64,000 nucleotides of DNA from Terfezia claveryi (taxonomy: Eukaryota; Ascomycota; Pezizomycetes; Pezizales; Pezizaceae), in NCBI GenBank assembly GCA_015179025.1, contig WHUX01000063.1:124001-188000 (forward strand). The letters run 5' to 3'. Below, in pieces: positions 51,273 to 62,038 of this stretch; position 1 is the first letter of the stretch, and every line of letters begins with the position of its first letter. Below the pieces are notes generated by a model. It was not told the origin of the DNA. It ran no database searches and saw only the letters and a program-made list of their open reading frames with translations. Made by a program: the position numbers and the translations under genes.

Positions 51273-53917
51273 CTGCAAGCAGCCGTGAAACCATTAGAGT
51301 GCATATTGTGGAGAAGACAATTTACTAGTTTGTGGGGTATGGCTGAAAGTTTATAGATACTAAATCAAAGGCCTTTTCACATTCATTTACCCTGACCATT
51401 TGAAGCCCAGCAATTGTACAAAAAAAAATGACTTCTCATTCCGGACGTACTAGGATGGGAAATGCCTCGAGTAGCTCTTTGTTCAAAAACCTATGTGATT
51501 GCTGTTTTTATATAAAAAATGTTTACGGGCCCATCCGTAGGCAATATTTCCTCCCTCCATCAGTTTCTCTATATCGGAAAATATATATATAAATATATAT
51601 TTTTTTGTTCTTGAAACACCCTCGAGACCCTCCAATTGGTGACACCAAACCAAAGGAACCCTAACTACTTCGCTTTACTTTCATTCTCTCCGGACTAACT
51701 GAATCCGCATGCATTTACAGCGCTTTTTAATGCAAGTTTTTTTTTTTTTTTTTTTTTGGGGGGATGTTCTACATATACCTCGGTGGTCTATACCTTGACA
51801 TAGTAGTGTAGGTGATGAGGTAAATGAATACATTGTGTGATGGGGTCAAAGAACGTATCATTCTCCTCTTGATAGCAGCAAATTTTTTTTGCGGGATATT
51901 GTCTTCGTGAAAGTCTCCGAGGCGGAAGAAAAAGGACTGAGAGGCTTGCAAGGTGGGAATTCTTCTTAAATTCAATCAATTGGTATTATTCAGAGACAAG
52001 AGGAATTACTCGCATATCACTTGCTCGTGCTTAATCCTACAACTTTGATGTCTCGTATATGTGCCGCAGGGGAAGGGAGAAGATGGATTACCATACGTGG
52101 AATATCTCTTCTCCCATCGAGCTAGTTGTGTTGAACTTCTATTTCACTGGCAGCTCTCTCAAAACTCACCATTGGAATCTGCTTTGCCCTCAATGGGGGG
52201 GGGGGGGGGGCAACGTACTTACGTAAATATTACCATGATACTCTCATGAAGATCAGGGTAACCCTCTGTTAACATATTTTCCTTAAAAAGGTCTTTTTAC
52301 CTCCTTCCAAACTGTCCCTGTCTCTCCATATTCCCCAACCTTTCACTATCCTCGTGACTTGCTGGTAGGCCTTGCGGTGAGGACTCCTAGCGCCTTCTAC
52401 ATATATCTGAGACTTTGTCCGCAAGTCAGTCAAACATATTCCCATAATTAATTATATCCAACCAATCAAAATTGAGAACTGTACTTGGCCCCACCCATGT
52501 ATAACCCTCACGTCCTTTTCCTCGGTTGATATTCTTCCAACAAGTAAAGAAAAAATTGACTGAAAAGACACACTACAAGAATTATGAGCGGCGTCCCTAT
52601 TTCCTGCTATCCGTCAAGCCACCCCATTGGGCACCCTGCTGTAGGAAACCCCTCTAATTGTAATGACTTGTTAGAGAGAAGGAGGGGGTGTTGTGAAACG
52701 GAGTTGAGGCCACCCGCCCAACGCCGCAAACTGCCCCTGCCCCCACCCCTGCAGTTGTCACCTCCACCTCCGTAACACCGACTACCCCCTACCACCATCC
52801 CTCCCCATCTTTATTTTTTGTGAATTATTTATAATTTACCATTTACCCCCGCCGCCTATCCCACCCCACCCCGTTAGCCTTGCCCAGCGCTGCCTGGACC
52901 CTTCGACGTTGTTGGGTTTTTTACCCATTCTTGTCTCGGTACCTAAGGTTTCCTGAAGGATAGCTCCGTCAGTACTTGAAAAGGTAGCTCGGATTACAGG
53001 GTAACCCACTTTCTCTTTCTCAGTTTGCTGAGTGCTTCCGTATAATTGACTAAGTCGGATGAAAATACCCACCGCTCTTCGGGGCAGTATGACTAACTAC
53101 ACGGAGCCCAAATAGATGAGAGTGTATTCAAAGATGCGTACACGCTGCTACTGTACCTCGTTCACGTGTTAGCCTTTGGAGGGGTTCCCAGCGCTCGAGA
53201 TACATACCTTGCCATGATTAGTACCCCGCCGTATCGTTCCCTGAGAGGGAGTGCTAGTATTAGAACCGAAGAAAGTTCCACCTTGCATACATGATACGAT
53301 GTTGGCTGTAATAAAGCTATATTCGGATGTAGTTGTGCGAATTCGGGTGTAGGTGTAAGCACCAGCACATCAAACTTATGAAATGGACAATTACCCTGAA
53401 TTTATCGAAAATGCAAGCTCCTACTTGCAACAAATCTTAGATATCCACTACTACACAGGAGGAGGAAGTAGGTACCCTTTTTGTGAACCCTTGATTTGAG
53501 TAGCAATACAAGTCTATTGTCATTTCTGAGTATGCTCCAATTAAGTCTAGTATCGTGCTACTAGAAAAGAAGCAAATTGAACATATAATAAATAGGATTA
53601 ACAACTATGAAATATAAATTCGGGTAATGTTGTTAGAAACAAGCTGGGTATCTAGGCTGTCTTCGTATCTCCCGGGCTCAGCAAACCCCATACCTCCGCC
53701 ACCGGAGCACTGCATTCAATAACGTGTATAATAGTCCCGGTTAAAAACCTCTACTGGAAATGTCAGTACACAATGCTGGTGCAGGTCCATTGACAAAACA
53801 TACTCAACATAGGGGAGACGGCACAGACCGCTTGCATAGCTATCCAGCAAGTAATCCGCACAATACATGTGCCTTAGCTGCTGCCGTAAACATCATTTCC
53901 TCCGAGTGAAGCACCAC

Positions 53918-54466
53918 CTAGTCCGGCTTGGTTGGTTTAGCACCCCACTCCTGCTTCTGCCATCCCGTTTCATCAGTGTATCTTTTCAGGAACTCTTGTC
54001 CTGTATCCTCAAATTTAACCCACGAAATTTTAGGGAGTTTATGTAGGTTAAAGACATTGCGGTGCACACTCTTGAGGTTTGTTGCCACTATGAGGGGGTC
54101 TGTACCCAGCAAATAGAACGCACCCTCTAGCATGTCCTGGTATGCGTATATCCATATGCCGTTCGCTACACATTGAAATTTCAGAATCCCGTCATACTCG
54201 CAGATTTCATCGGCTAAGTAATAGGCGAGAAGACAATGTGGTGCGCCTTCTAGGCTCCAGGGATCGTCTTGCTCATAGCTACCCAGCTCCCAGTCGATAG
54301 GTAGAGATCGTAGCAGCTGGGACTCTGGATCCTCCTTGAGGAGTGTCAGTATGTGTAGGACTGTTAGTGTATGGTGGCTTACCCTTGGGGCAGCTTGTGT
54401 GTTCACTCTTGAGACGCACTCAATGCGTGCATTTGGTATCGTGGGAGATGGAGGGATTTGCGACAT
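53918..54466 (-). CDS. hypothetical protein, 182 aa
   Basis: A single-exon ATG frame (54466 to 53918) reads MSQIPPSPTIPNARIECVS, and later CLLAYYLADEICEYDGIL, GIWIYAYQDMLEGAFYLLG and NLHKLPKISWVKFEDTG, with a Lys/Trp-rich end. It looks globular with no signal peptide or membrane helix, and I recognise no family. Support that it is, or was, a real gene comes from a diverged second copy 360 bp upstream (54824-55046) sharing the WIYA..EGAF and LPxxSW motifs. Confidence 0.45.
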   Translation of the reverse strand: MSQIPPSPTIPNARIECVSRVNTQAAPRVSHHTLTVLHILTLLKEDPESQLLRSLPIDWELGSYEQDDPWSLEGAPHCLLAYYLADEICEYDGILKFQCVANGIWIYAYQDMLEGAFYLLGTDPLIVATNLKSVHRNVFNLHKLPKISWVKFEDTGQEFLKRYTDETGWQKQEWGAKPTKPD

Positions 54467-54823
54467 GTCTATGTGGTTCTAGCATAAATCTCTGTGGTAA
54501 CTGTTGTAGCGCCAATCCTCATAGTAGGGAGGAGTCTGAAGTTATAGGTATTGTTAGAACTAGCCTATTGTTATCCTATCTTCCCGCTAGGTACTTGAGA
54601 GGGTTGCCTCTATACCTATATCAATCCATGCACCTGCAGTACAATATCCAATTGCCCCCTTATTTCCGGTTGATTGAGCGTCATCTGGGAGGACTCCTGA
54701 GTTGTAGTGTATATATTCTGTAGGGAGCAAAGCACAGTACTGCATCTTTTAAGGCATTATTTGTGGCGATAGATAGGTATCGGTGAGTAGAGCAAGAGGT
54801 ATGGCAGGTACATAGCACAGGAG

Positions 54824-55046
54824 CTAAAATCTGTCATCCAACCTCTCCAGAGAAGCATCCCAGGACTTCAAATACAACCACGAGACTCGGGGGAGTTTCG
54901 TAAGTTGTAGAGGATACGATGCACTCTCCGGAGGTCTGTACCGAGCCAAAAAACGCACCTTCCTGTTTACCTTCACAAGCGTAGATCCACATGAGCTCAC
55001 AGCGTTCCCCAAGAAAGTAAAAAGGCCAGGAGTTGGGTTCCGCCAA
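54824..55046 (-). pseudogene. decayed tandem paralogue of the 53.9-kb hypothetical gene
   Basis: One minus frame reads CELMWIYACEGKQEGAFFGS, matching GIWIYAYQDMLEGAFYLLG of the intact neighbour. The overlapping neighbouring frame reads LARYRPPESASYPLQLTKLP and RVSWLYLKSWDASLERLDD, matching LHKLPKISWVKFEDTGQEF. The homology therefore switches frame partway, so the copy is frameshifted and has no long open frame. Same orientation and close spacing indicate a tandem duplication followed by decay. Confidence 0.5.
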
Positions 55047-55528
55047 ATACCAAAGGGTATTTTGCCTCGGAAGTGCTATCCCTCTCTCTTAATACATTCT
55101 AGGGCCATATGGTGTTGGCTTACAATGCTTCCCTCTCCATCCCTTTCCCTACCCGCCGCTAATCGATATCGTGGTTGTTTCCGCTGCCCGCCCATGCATG
55201 CGTCAGTACTATCGGATATGTTTTCCGCACACCCTCCCAGAAATGTGGGCTGTTGGAGCCAACTAGACCCAAAGTGAGATCTCGGTTGCTAGTTTTCTCG
55301 GTCAATATTTTCGACTAAGTAACAGTCGTTGTCATTGCACTCGCTTCTGCCCCTTCCTTGGCCAGGGCAACCAATGCCTCCCTTTTGATGCCGTCTGTAG
55401 ACCTATCACACTAGTTCTCACACCTGTTGGCAGCGTGGTCTCTGGTATATTTGGGACCATGATTGCCTGATGAGACGTTGGGCTGAATCTAGAGTAGCTA
55501 GGTTGGACGCTAGGTCTCTAGGTTGATT

Positions 55529-55873
55529 ATGAGCACACGTGTTAGATATCGGAATCGACACCTCCTCACCGAAGAGCTGTTCATCCTTCGCTTCTTCACA
55601 ACTGACTCAATATTCCGCCAACTCGCCATCCGTAGCTTGTTCGAAAACCATCTCAAAAAGGCTTAGTAGGATCATTTCTTAGTCTCGGAAAACCTTTGGT
55701 TCTTTCAAACACAATTCACTATGAGACCATTACTGACTACCTGGTTAGTAACAAGCCTGCTGACGACCAAAATATCTTAACTTTGGCTACACCGACACGC
55801 CGGGAAGAAATATTTGGAGCTAAATATTTTACTTGCGAGGTTTGCGAGGGAGTCGGTGGCGTTGGCGGATGAG
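55529..55873 (+). other. possible small gene or coding remnant
   Basis: An ATG frame of 45 codons (55529-55666) reads MSTRVRYRNRHLLTEELFIL and ends ENHLKKA. An overlapping second frame, open to TGA at about 55873, reads SLGKPLVLSNTIHYETITDY, KPADDQNILTLATPTRREEI and FGAKYFTCEVCEGVGG. Composition is protein-like in both, and a one-base shift near the AAAAAGG at 55655-55662 would join them. I recognise no family. Confidence 0.3.
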
Positions 55874-56717
55874 GGTAACTTGAAACGCCTCTGAAGACCC
55901 ACGAGCCTGGGGTATCGGAGTTCTCAGATCTTAGTCTGGAGATCTGGAGACCTGGAGAACTAGAGCTATTGGAGACCTATTCTTGCAGGGTAAGGGTTGA
56001 TTCAATTGGAATTGCTCAGTTTGCGCAGATTAGTGTCCCTAATTCAATACCTATCCCATTTTGCCACCTTGGGAGATCCTGGGTATTCGAATTGTAAACT
56101 CTACGATACCCCAACGTAACCAGACTACCCAAAGGTGCCTAGTAACTACCCAAAGGTGCCTAGTATGGGTGCTTGCTCAGCCGTATCAAGATTAGTGGTC
56201 TCCTAAGGACTGTCTTGCGGCCGAGAGGTGAGTGGTCTCCTAGGTTAGTCTTGTGGGCGAGAGGTGGTAGATTTTTGGTCGTTCGGTATAGTAGGTGAGG
56301 GTGTAGATGCTCGGTAAGGGCTTCCTAGTGGTCACGGGCTCGTTAGTGGCATATTCGGTCTATAGGGTGGGGCGGTAATGGGGTATAGGCTTGATTTTGG
56401 TTGGATGTGAGGGTAACCTATGATTACATGCCTTCGTAACCCTTTCCGCCTTGTGAAGAAAGGAAGCAGAAAAAGAGAAAGAAGAAAAGCTCCTCTTGCC
56501 TCACCCCGCTGCCTTCTATTCCCATCGTGCACCTGCCTGCTCATGTTTCTCCTCTCCTTCTGCTGGGTTCCCCCTCCGGCCTTCGCCCACTGCCTCGGAC
56601 TTTGCGAATAAAATTTCTCGTGCGCGGTGGCGTCTCTGGCGCCTTCCAGATTCCCCCCCAAAACGAGGTTTTCTCTCGCGATGTATAGCGCGGTTCAATC
56701 CGTCATGCTGTGTATCA

Positions 56718-56993
56718 TCAGTTGCCCTCCACACAGGCTGCACTTCCCATTTGCTTTTCGGATCCTGAGTATGGTCCTGACTTCCTTTGGGCCCTATGCC
56801 AGCAGTCTCGTCTCCCATCCTTCCCCGTTTTCGCAGCCCTCCACATATCAGGGTCCCTTCCCCGAGGAGTCGGACTATGGATCTCCACTGCGGCCTCCTT
56901 CGCCAGGGTATCTGTTGCGTTGTTCGCAGTGCCGTCCGTAGGTCCTGGTATCCAACTTTCCTGTCTGGGTAGTGTCGTTTGCTTACATAACAT
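56718..56993 (-). pseudogene. possible RNase H-type retroelement relic
   Basis: The minus frame reads ESWIPGPTDGTANNATDTLA followed by KEAA, which resembles the W(V/I)PGHxGIxGNExADxLAKEA end of a LINE-type RNase H domain. The catalytic His is replaced and the flanks are not recognisable, so this would be a strongly decayed fragment. Confidence 0.3.
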
Positions 56994-57163
56994 AACGACT
57001 CCCTTCCACTTGACAGTATGTATTACCTAAGCCTTCTCTGGATCTCCATGTGCTCTGCTAGATGCCATTCTGCATGAACCTCATCGCTCTAATCTCATCA
57101 CGAAAATTGGCAATTGCCGGGAACAACCTACGAGCACAGGGTTCCCTCAGAACAACGCTTCTA

Positions 57164-58979
57164 ATGGCACGGTCAGCAATAGGCACACGCTCCGTGACTA
57201 GCAGGGCAGCAGCAGCAGCAGAACTGGCCAAGGGCCGAGGGAAACAGCTAGAGTTAGCAGCAAGCTCGCCAGAGCTGGGGTTATGCGGACTGGGGAGGGA
57301 ATACCGCAGTTGAGGATAGCGAGTCGGAGTTATCCTCTGCCCCATCAGATCTCTCTGACGAAGAGGGTGCGGTACGCAACAAAACTACAACTTCGCAGCA
57401 TTTTTCTTCTCCCACAGTCACTGATGGACTACCGACAACACTAGGAAAAAGACAGCGACCCACTGCTACAGGCGCAGGTGCAGGTCCAGGAGCCAGTGGA
57501 TCTGTGGACGGGAAGCTCAGGAAGAAAGTCAAACAAGGGATCAACAATACCCACCAACTGATTTCGACCTTTTCCTACGGAGGGCCATCAGGAACAGCTT
57601 CATCCTCGATATGTACCGGAGGAGTATTCTCACCGGTACGGAGGCGACGGGCAAATTCTTCAATACGCGTACCTTCACCATCCCGTCGGACTACCACGCA
57701 ACTACCCAAAACTGAGTGTCAGGTTGAAGCGGTCCGAGAAGAGGTGGAAGACCTATTGATCAATGCCGTGGACTCCGGGGACAAAAAACCTGCTCGGGGT
57801 GGTAGTGGGAACAAGCGACCAAAATTCTCCCCCCAATCTTCCCTCCCCCCACCACCTCACTGGGAAGAAATGTACTCCCTCGTCCGCTCCATACGTTCCC
57901 GCGTCCCTGCCCCCGTTGACACCATGGGCTGTGAACGTCTCGCCCAACCCACCGGCGGGCGCATTACCCCCGCCATCTCCCGCTTCCAAACTCTCGTCTC
58001 CCTCCTCCTTTCTTCCCAAACCAAAGACACCGTGACTGCCGTCGCCATGCGGAAAATGCAAACCCTCCTCCCGGGAGGCCTTACAATCCCCTCCATCCTC
58101 GCCACTGAACCACAATCCCTCGACGGTTTAATCACCCCCGTCGGGTTCCATAACAAGAAGACACAGTATCTACTCCAAATAGCACAGATATGTAAGGAGA
58201 AATATAACTCCGACATACCTAGGTCTATTGAAGAGCTGTGCTCGCTTCCGGGCATAGGACCAAAAATGGCGCATTTGTGTATGAGCGCTGCATGGAACGA
58301 GACACAGGGGATTGGCGTCGATGTGCATGTCCATCGCATCACGAATATGTGGAAGTGGACGGGGAAGAAAGGGACAGAGACACCAGAGCAGACGAGACTG
58401 GCGCTAGAAAGTTGGCTGCCGAAGGACAGGTGGAGGGAGATCAATCATTTATTGGTGGGGTTTGGGCAGTCTGTTTGTCTGAGTAGGGCACCAAAATGTG
58501 GGGAGTGTAGCTTGGCGGAGAGGGGGTTATGTCGTGCGGCGAGGGTGCCTCCTGCACTGGGGAGGATGGATGTGAAGAGCGAGGTGAAGATGGAGGTTAA
58601 GGAGGAGGATGATATGGGGGTGAAAGTCGAGGGAGAGGGCGAATGGGTGAGGACGGAGGGGGATACCCTCCCAACGCCGGTAGATGTCAAGCGTGAGGGC
58701 TCCGTTAAAACGAGACCGAGGAGAGTCAAGGGGGAAGTCAAACTCGAGGACAGAAGGGCTGGATTATCTATCAAGCGCGAGTTCAAGCAAGAGGAGGAGG
58801 AGACGGGGGTTAAACTTGAGGTTAAATCTGAGGCTATGGACGAGCATCGTGACTGTGAACTCGTCAAGCGGGAAGCGGAATCGGGACTGGGGGACTCAAA
58901 GGAGAATTTCCCGGACATGGAGGATATGATGGGGCGGTCTTCTGTTGGGTGTAATGGGAGACGGAGGGCTTGGGCTTGA
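57164..58979 (+). CDS. endonuclease III homologue (Nth1/Ntg1), DNA glycosylase/AP lyase
   Basis: A bifunctional base-excision-repair enzyme for oxidised pyrimidines, acting in nucleus and mitochondria. The helix-hairpin-helix LPGIGPKMAH carries the catalytic Lys, GVDVHVHRI the catalytic Asp, and CLSRAPKCGECSLAERGLC a four-Cys [4Fe-4S] site. The domain spans about 57860-58530. The frame is open back to 57258 without an ATG. A likely N-terminus, MARSAIGTRSVTSRAAAAAE from ATG at 57164 (Arg/Ser/Ala-rich, targeting-like), lies in another frame that would join through one base near 57290-57303 to EDSESELSSAPSDLSDEE. Start and join are therefore tentative. A tail of about 140 residues after the FeS site is rich in VKxE tetrapeptides, unusual for length and composition. 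Confidence 0.85.
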
Positions 58980-59371
58980 TTGGGTTGTTTTCAGGAAATC
59001 TATCTGTGATGGTTAACTGAATAGGTTACCCTGAATAAGCAATGCTTATTTACATTTTAGATTCATGAACGGAGCGGATTGCATGTTTTGGTGCATAATA
59101 TCTATTTTTGAATACCTATTGGAAAGAAGCATCTCATTATTGTTTTTTTTAGTATCGGTATGATCAAGCTAGTAGTTATGGTTGCTTATTACACATGAAA
59201 AAAAGGGAACTACTATCCAATTAACAAAAGACATAAAGTGTTTCCCCGTATATCTTACAAAGAAAGCATACATACACCCAACTACAACCCAACTTCAATC
59301 ACCCGCCCCCCTCCCCCCTCCTCCCCCCTCCCCCGCGCTCCCCCCTCCCCCTTCCCCTTCCCCTTCCCCTT
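58980..59371. other. convergent intergenic region
   Basis: This holds the 3' flanks of the glycosylase and gamma-tubulin genes. One exact GTTACCCTGAA lies at 59025-59035. The last 90 bases are an almost pure C/T tract on the plus strand. Confidence 0.6.
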
Positions 59372-59374
59372 CTA
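59284..59374 (-). repeat. G-rich tract (C/T on plus strand), G-quadruplex candidate
   Basis: On the minus strand this reads as runs of four to six G separated by one to three bases, beginning within a few bases of the gamma-tubulin stop codon and so placed in the 3' UTR. More than four G-runs lie within 90 bases, which meets the usual pattern for quadruplex formation. Confidence 0.5.
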
Positions 59375-60961
59375 CTGCGGCACTCCACCAGTTCCCTCCC
59401 CCGCGCTCCCAGCGCCCCCCGGCCCCTGCGGATTCAAATACCCCGCATCCTCAGCGGCCTCATACTCTGCAATCAAATCCGTCACAACTGCCCTCGCCTC
59501 ATCAAACTCGCCCAACCCATCCGCAAATGCCGGCTCCTTTCTGTACTGATCCAAAAACGCATTCCTCTTCCTCAGCCGATCATACTGGAGGACAATCCTC
59601 TTAAACAGCGTTGCAATACTTGTATGATTCGCCAACATGAGTCCCGACACGCGGTGGCTCATGGGCATATGCGGGGATTTCTTCGTAAGCGCGACTTGTA
59701 TACTCGCGGGGCCCCAGGGAATAAATGTGGCTAACCTCCTCTCCCTGATGCGGAGGAGTGATTTATGAACTTCGCTGGGATCGGCCTCGCCTTGGATGAT
59801 GTTTAGGATTGAGATATAGCAGGATTTTTTTGTGGTGTTGGTTTGAACCATGCGGTTTTTCGGTTGGAGGAGGCGGCGCATGACGTCTAGAACTGTTGTT
59901 TTCCTCACAGTCTTGCCTTGGTCGACGATGTCGCCTGTGAAGGGTGTGTAGGAGGTCATAAGGAAGTGGCATTTCGGGGTGGGGATGAGTGAGGCGATGA
60001 TGCCGACGAGGTCGTTGTGCATGTATCCCGGGTAGCGGAGGGTGGTGGTTGCGGCAGACATTATTGTGGATACGAGCTGGTTTGTTTGTGCAAAAGACGG
60101 GTTTTGAACGTGTAGTCTATCCGCAGCGATACGTGTCAGCGCGCCATTATCGAGTACGACGACGGAGTCTGCGTTTTCGGTTAGTCGACGCATGGAGAGG
60201 AGGCTGTTGTATGGCTGGACGACGACATCGCCGACGCTCTGTGTGTCTGGGAAGACGGAGTATGTCTGAATGAGCTTTTTGGGGAACCGGTCATTGAGCT
60301 TTTCAAGGAGGAAGGAGCCGAGTCCGGAGCCGGTCCCACCGGCGATGGAATGTAGCAGCATGAAGCCCTCGAGGGAGTCGGAGCCGTCGGCTTCCCGGTC
60401 GAGCATTTCCATTACTTCTTCGTACACTGAGTCGCCGGCGGCGTAACCCGCTGCCCAGATGTTACCAGCGCCCCCCCCTCGCGGGGGACGTGGAAGTTTT
60501 CGGGGTTGTAAATGTTGCGGTAGGGCCCGGTTTGGATGCCGTGGATCACGCGGGGTTCGAGGTCGAGGAGGATGGCGCGGGGGATGTACCGGGTGTCATC
60601 GGACTGGGTAAAGCTTAGCGGAGAACTCTCCCCCACACGCGGAGGGGGGTACGGACTTGGTAGAAGAATACGTCCTTCCGGTCGCCGCCTTCGGTCGCAA
60701 AGTCTTCGAGGTTCCCATCTTGGTTGATCCCGTGCTCCTGGCAGAGCTGCTGCCAGAACTGAGAGCCGACTGGGGGGTTGCTTGCGGTCAGTTTTATTCG
60801 CACGATAGGCCTCGAGCTGGGAATGGAGGGGCATACCGCTGTTCCCGCACTGCCCAGCTTGGATTGTGATGATTTCCCTAGCAAGTAGGGAGTCGTGTTA
60901 GCTGTAGCTAGCTAGGAGAGAGCGACACATTGGAAGTTGAGGATAATCTGTACCTGGGCAT
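59372..60961 (-). CDS. gamma-tubulin, with apparent 1-bp frameshift
   Basis: Gamma-tubulin nucleates microtubules at spindle pole bodies. Exon 1 is only 8 bases (60961-60954, ATGCCCAG). It joins [14 protein letters not shown], then [19 protein letters not shown], then [19 protein letters not shown]. The tubulin signature [47 protein letters not shown] and [19 protein letters not shown] follow, with a Gly-rich C-terminus. Between [12 protein letters not shown] and [13 protein letters not shown] the frame changes within eight G's (C8 on the plus strand, 60471-60478). The gene is essential in fungi and otherwise perfectly conserved here, so an assembly indel is more likely than a null allele. 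Confidence 0.92.
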
Positions 60962-61417
60962 GTTGGTGTCAAAATGCGGCGAGGATGGAGAAAGAGCTTT
61001 GGTGGTTTACCATCTGCTCTCGTGATGATCTCAACTCGACCTGTAACTCGGCGGGCAACACGTGCAACCAGACTAGGGCAACACGTATGCCGGTGAGCTT
61101 GGCATGCAGCCGTGGGAGCGTGGCGCAGTCAAATTGAAACTAGCCACTTTGTCAGGGCTTACGTCATCGGGAAAGGACAATCCTCTTGACTCGATTCGGC
61201 CCTGCTTAGGGCTAAGGAGGTAGGGCTGGTGACCGCACAAACTGGAGAGTGAATTAACGAAACATTCCGGCCCAGAGAATGCCTCAGCACGAGCAATCAC
61301 ATAGCACACGCAACCGAACAGCAAAGTCACCCCTTCTTGAGAGCGCAGGATATACAAACCTCTTTGCGCCAAATTTATTCACAAAGCTTTACGAGAAATC
61401 ATCCATCAACAATCGCA
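60962..61417. promoter_or_regulatory. shared divergent promoter region
   Basis: The 456-bp interval separates the start codons of gamma-tubulin (-) and eL22 (+), so it must hold both promoters. A dispersed-motif core, GTGCAACCAGACTA, lies at 61062-61075. Pyrimidine-rich sequence precedes the eL22 ATG; no clear TATA box is seen. Confidence 0.5.
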
Positions 61418-62038
61418 ATGGCCCCCGCTGCTGTATGTTTCTTTTGACTTCGGCACTTGAGCAAGGTACCGCTTTGCTGGTTATTGGAATCAGTAGGCTG
61501 AGTACTTGTGTTTGATCTCTAGAAGTTCGCTGCTGGCAAGAAGCAAGCCAAGACTACAAAGACGGTATGTCTTTCCCTTTCATTACTACATATGGGGGAT
61601 TGTTTGATTGTTGGGAGTGGGGGGCTGACTGGCATATGGCAGTTCACTATCAATGCTTCCCAACCTGCCTCCGATAAGATCTTCGACGTAGCCGCGTTCG
61701 AGAAGTTCTTGCATGACAGGATTAAGGTCGACAATCGCGTTGGTAACCTTGGTGACTCGGTTCAAATCTCTCAGGAGGGTGAAGGGAAGGTCGTCGTTGT
61801 TGCGCATATTCCATTTTCTGGTCGCTACCTTAAGTACTTGTATGACTCCATTACGGGGGGCGTGTGGTGGGCGGAAGGGCTCATGTGCAGAAGGGCTAAT
61901 TGGGGTTACAGGACCAAGAAGTTCTTGAAGAAGTACCAGCTCAGAGATTGGCTCCGTGTTGTCGCTACCTCCAAGGGTGTCTATGAGCTCAAGTTCTTCA
62001 ACGTCGTTAACGAGGGTGATGATGAGGATGAGGAGTAA
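61418..62038 (+). CDS. 60S ribosomal protein eL22
   Basis: A component of the cytosolic large ribosomal subunit. Four exons (61418-61432, 61523-61564, 61643-61839, 61912-62038) give 126 aa. It starts MAPAAKFAAGKKQAKTTKT. FTINASQPASDKIFDVAAFE and FLHDRIKVDNRVGNLGD follow, then the conserved HIPFSGRYLKYLTKKFLKKY across the last junction, and LRDWLRVVATSKGVYELKFF. It ends in the acidic NEGDDEDEE typical of fungal eL22. Intron-rich 5' structure and full length are normal for the family. Confidence 0.95.

Larger units (their letters stand above)
47581..53917. other. long gene-poor region
   Basis: This 6.3-kb stretch has no recognised gene. It holds TCTCGTGCAACC (about 47629) close to ACCAGACTA (47643), an exact reverse copy of TAGTCTGGTTGGCAC (49254-49268), a long T run ending in G's near 51737-51765, a G run near 52196-52210, and TTACCCTGAA at 53391-53400. 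The plus-strand frame at 49500-49883 and the minus frame at 50868-51278 are the longest; only the latter shows some protein-like bias. Confidence 0.5.
54467..57163. other. gene-poor region with coding relics
   Basis: The region contains the decayed paralogue at 54.8-55.05 kb, a pair of short coding-like frames at 55.5-55.9 kb and a doubtful RNase H-like relic near 56.7-57.0 kb. A direct repeat of CTACCCAAAGGTGCCTAGTA occurs twice at about 56125-56164, and ACCAGACTA occurs at 56119-56127. The last part is the likely promoter of the glycosylase gene. Confidence 0.45.

Noticed and set aside
51737..52210. Long T and G homopolymers as possible element tails
   Set aside because: No target duplications or coding relics adjacent; a poly-T/poly-G run alone is not evidence for a retroelement.
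57857..58444. 195-codon minus-strand frame opposite the glycosylase
   Set aside because: A shadow of the conserved Nth1 domain on the plus strand.
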